This document shows positions 27,463 to 29,422 of a stretch of DNA of 29,422 nt, in pieces. The stretch covers positions 1,871,819 to 1,901,240 of the forward strand of contig NC_011138.3 of NCBI RefSeq assembly GCF_000020585.3, written 5' to 3'. How positions within the stretch are numbered: the first letter of the stretch is position 1; each line of letters begins with the position of its first letter. Under the pieces are notes generated by a model that made no database searches, had not been told where the DNA came from, and was given only the letters and a program-made list of their open reading frames with translations. Source of the DNA: Alteromonas mediterranea DE. GTDB taxonomy: Bacteria; Pseudomonadota; Gammaproteobacteria; Enterobacterales; Alteromonadaceae. The translations under genes and the position numbers were made by a program.

Positions 27463-27996
27463 ATGCAGAAAGTGAAACTCCCTCATTCGGTTGAACCGAC
27501 TAAAAGCGCCATGAAACGTTCCGATTATCGGGGTGTGATTGTGTCTAAAGATATGGAACGATTGAGCGAGGCGGTTGTCCGATGCAATGACTACGTGGAC
27601 GCAGAAGTACAGTTCGAAAAAGACGCGCAGGGTCTTACTGTTTTTCACGGCCATCTAGCCACGCAGGTAACACTTATCTGTCAAAGGTGTAATGGTGAAC
27701 TCGATTATCCCGTGGAAGCGGAATTCTGTTTTACTCCAGTGCAGGGAGAAGAGCAGGAAAGCGACGACATCATTCCCGAGGCTTATGAACCGGTAGAGGT
27801 CAACGACCACGGAGAAGTTAATCTGCTTCAAATTTTTGAAGACGAGCTACTGTTATCTTTGCCAATTGTGCCCCTTCATGCAGAGTCGGAGTGTACAGTG
27901 AAGCAAGACGATATGTCGTTTGGAAAGATTGAACCGGAACAAGAGCGACAAAACCCTTTCGCGGTTTTGAAAGAACTTAAGCGAGACCAGGAGTAA
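27463..27996 (+). CDS. yceD: YceD/Rpp30-like DUF177 protein
   Basis: A 177-residue member of the DUF177 family (E. coli YceD, 173 residues), conserved directly upstream of rpmF in most bacteria; the family is implicated in 23S rRNA accumulation and ribosome biogenesis in some organisms. Visible blocks: MQKVKLPHSVEPTKSAMKR at the start, the paired cysteines in LICQRCNGEL, PEAYEPVEVNDHGEVNL, and NPFAVLKELKR at the end. I chose ATG 27463 from the family N terminus; the frame stays open upstream to 27334, but that part has no family resemblance and covers the promoter. There is no clear ribosome site before 27463. The rpmF ATG follows three bases after the stop. Confidence 0.93.
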   Translation: MQKVKLPHSVEPTKSAMKRSDYRGVIVSKDMERLSEAVVRCNDYVDAEVQFEKDAQGLTVFHGHLATQVTLICQRCNGELDYPVEAEFCFTPVQGEEQESDDIIPEAYEPVEVNDHGEVNLLQIFEDELLLSLPIVPLHAESECTVKQDDMSFGKIEPEQERQNPFAVLKELKRDQE

Positions 27997-27999
27997 GTT

Positions 28000-28170
28000 A
28001 TGGCAGTACAACAAAATCGTAAAACGCGTTCTAAGCGCGGTATGCGTCGCTCACACGATGCATTGACAGGCGCGACTTTGTCTGTCGATTCAACGTCAGG
28101 CGAAACTCACCGTCGTCACCACGTGACCGCTGACGGTTATTACAAAGGCAAGAAAGTAATCGGCGCGTAA
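28000..28170 (+). CDS. rpmF: 50S ribosomal protein L32
   Basis: A 56-residue, strongly basic ribosomal protein reading [20 protein letters not shown] at its start and ending [11 protein letters not shown], like E. coli L32 (57 residues). It lacks the zinc-binding cysteines found in the zinc form of L32. The strong AGGAG at 27989-27993 overlaps the end of yceD, so the two are coupled. plsX begins 15 bases later. Confidence 0.97.
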
Positions 28171-28185
28171 TACGGCGACTACATT

Positions 28186-28929
28186 TTGTCTACACTAACC
28201 ATCGCGTTAGATATCATGGGGGGCGATCATGGTCCCCCTGTTATCCTTTCTGCAGCCGTCAAGGCTATCCAACTTCATCCCGATGTGCACTTCACGTTGT
28301 GCGGTGACGAAAACACTATCAAGTCAGGCCTTCAACCTCTCACTGATGCAGAGCGCAGTCGCGTTACAATTAAGCATTGTTCACAAGTGGTTGAAATGGG
28401 CGAAGTCCCCACCTCGGCACTGCGAAATAAAAAAGACTCTTCAATGCGTCGCGTTATTGAACTTGTCAAAAGCGGCGAGGCAGATGCGTGCGTAAGTGCA
28501 GGGAACACCGGTGCGCTATTAACGCTATCGTTTTACCTGTTAAAAACCTTATCCGGTATTGATAGGCCAGCACTCATAAACATGATGCCAACTACCAGCC
28601 ATCACAATGTATTTTTGTTAGATTTAGGCGCAAACGTGAATTGTACGCCTGAAATACTTTTTCAATATGGCGTAATGGGGTCAGTTTTAGCTCAAGAAGT
28701 GGCAGGAATCCCTTCTCCTCGTGTAGCGTTATTGAATGTAGGTGAAGAGGATATTAAGGGTAATGCACAAGTAAAGTCTGCCGACCAATTGTTCAAAGAC
28801 GCCCCAGGTATTAACTACATTGGCTATGTAGAAGGTGACGACATTTTCACCGACTATGCGGATGTTGTCGTGACAGACGGCTTACGGAAAACGTTGCACT
28901 TAAATCGAGTGAAGGACTGGCTAAGTTAG
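28186..28929 (+). CDS. plsX: PlsX, phosphate acyltransferase: N-terminal part, broken by an apparent frameshift
   Basis: PlsX converts acyl-ACP to acyl-phosphate, the donor for phospholipid synthesis, at the inner face of the membrane. The first 232 or so codons match PlsX well: LTIALDIMGGDHGP, CVSAGNTGALL, LDLGANVNC, PRVALLNVGEEDIKGN and NYIGYVEGDDIF. After VVVTDG (ending at about 28880) the frame yields an unrelated tail and stops at 28927-28929. Adding one T to the TT at 28882-28883 restores [21 protein letters not shown] and joins it to the frame ending at 29210. The total would be 341 residues, normal for PlsX. The start is TTG 28186, the only start fitting the family N terminus; its ribosome site is weak. 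Confidence 0.9.
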   Translation: MSTLTIALDIMGGDHGPPVILSAAVKAIQLHPDVHFTLCGDENTIKSGLQPLTDAERSRVTIKHCSQVVEMGEVPTSALRNKKDSSMRRVIELVKSGEADACVSAGNTGALLTLSFYLLKTLSGIDRPALINMMPTTSHHNVFLLDLGANVNCTPEILFQYGVMGSVLAQEVAGIPSPRVALLNVGEEDIKGNAQVKSADQLFKDAPGINYIGYVEGDDIFTDYADVVVTDGLRKTLHLNRVKDWLS

Positions 28930-29210
28930 TGATAAATGAAGTAAAACGCCAGTCTCAAAAGAATTTCTATACCCGCTTATTAGCAAAAATTGCCTTCCCA
29001 TTACTGAAATCTATCTATAACAGCGTGAACCCCGACCAGTATAACGGTGCGAGTCTGATAGGATTGCGCGGCATTGTTATCAAGAGTCACGGAAATGCAC
29101 AAAAAGACGCCTTTTATTACGCCATCGTGCAAGCAATGAAAGAAGCAAAGATGCATTTGCCTGAAAAGATAAAGACGAAGATAGAAACGGTATTGTTGGA
29201 GCAGCTTTGA
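28929..29210 (+). CDS. plsX: PlsX, C-terminal part in the shifted frame
   Basis: This frame carries the end of PlsX: the amphipathic segment around [18 protein letters not shown] and the conserved [22 protein letters not shown], closely matching E. coli PlsX. It is open upstream of the nominal GTG at 28929, back to the break near 28882, so this GTG is not expected to be a real start. It is one gene with the preceding fragment, separated by a one-base deletion. Its stop overlaps the fabH start by four bases (TTGA at 29207-29210). Confidence 0.88.
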   Translation: MINEVKRQSQKNFYTRLLAKIAFPLLKSIYNSVNPDQYNGASLIGLRGIVIKSHGNAQKDAFYYAIVQAMKEAKMHLPEKIKTKIETVLLEQL

Positions 29211-29422
29211 GCAAATATTCACGCTTTATAGGAACAGGTAGCTATTATCCCAGCGACGTGCGCACAAACGCAGATTTAGAGCTAATGGTGGACACCAGTG
29301 ACGAATGGATCACTGACCGTACCGGGATAAAAGAACGACGTATTATTGGAGCAGATGAAACCGCTGCTACTATGGGGGCAGAAGCCAGTAAAAAAGCCAT
29401 TGAAATGGCGGGTATCGACCCC
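29207..29422 (+). CDS. fabH: Beta-ketoacyl-ACP synthase III (FabH), N-terminal part, runs off the window
   Basis: Condenses acetyl-CoA with malonyl-ACP to start fatty acid synthesis. The visible 72 codons match Fab[37 protein letters not shown] and EMAGID. The catalytic cysteine lies beyond the window edge. The start is TTG 29207, with GGAG at 29198-29201 and a four-base overlap with the plsX stop, implying translational coupling; the order plsX-fabH is the usual one. Confidence 0.95.
   Translation, partial: MSKYSRFIGTGSYYPSDVRTNADLELMVDTSDEWITDRTGIKERRIIGADETAATMGAEASKKAIEMAGIDP

Noticed and set aside
28871..28931. Programmed ribosomal frameshifting in plsX
   Set aside because: No slippery heptamer or obvious downstream pseudoknot is seen at the break, and a lost T explains it more simply.

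Overview
The window looks like a chromosomal segment of a marine gammaproteobacterium of the Alteromonas type. This is inferred from protein resemblance, moderate G+C by eye, and conserved gene order; no rRNA or other definitive marker is present. Most genes are housekeeping genes. I found no prophage, insertion sequence, CRISPR array, tRNA or rRNA, and no convincing undescribed multi-gene system.

Layout. (1) 1-3843, plus strand: a membrane-bound EAL-domain c-di-GMP phosphodiesterase, then lolD and lolE of the lipoprotein-release ABC transporter. A 54-nt imperfect palindrome lies between the EAL gene and lolD, and no lolC is present. (2) 4019-5365, minus: an acidic amino acid/dicarboxylate:cation symporter. 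(3) 5480-8017, plus: a large Ig-repeat surface lipoprotein. (4) 8073-9413, minus: astB of arginine catabolism. (5) 9811-13159, plus: topA and a DUF2058 gene. (6) 13524-14333, plus: a secreted leishmanolysin-like metallopeptidase with a PEP-CTERM-like tail. (7) 14392-18128: a molybdoenzyme cluster. mobA and fdhD are translationally coupled on the plus strand. A YdeP-type molybdopterin oxidoreductase converges on them, and its 3' end overlaps fdhD by 68 bp. (8) 18513-20685: an ElaA-type acetyltransferase, a 5'-truncated haloacid dehalogenase remnant and a kinase-fold (EcKL/CHK-like) gene. (9) 20818-29422: the conserved rne <-> rluC ... maf(yceF) <-> yceD-rpmF-plsX-fabH block also found in E. coli, here with an extra HAD phosphatase gene after rluC. 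It covers RNA decay, rRNA modification, ribosomal protein L32 and the entry into fatty acid/phospholipid synthesis.

How genes cooperate: LolD and LolE form the ATPase and half of the permease that releases lipoproteins, such as the Ig-repeat protein at 5480, towards the outer membrane. MobA completes the bis-MGD cofactor and FdhD sulfurates it; the neighbouring YdeP-like enzyme is a plausible client. PlsX and FabH link phospholipid and fatty acid synthesis.

Sequence quality: lolD (T-run at 1936-1938) and plsX (T-run at 28882-28883) are each restored by adding one T. Both encode core functions and the pattern is the same, so homopolymer base-calling errors are the simplest explanation. The haloacid dehalogenase remnant is different: its 5' part is absent and no frame restores it.
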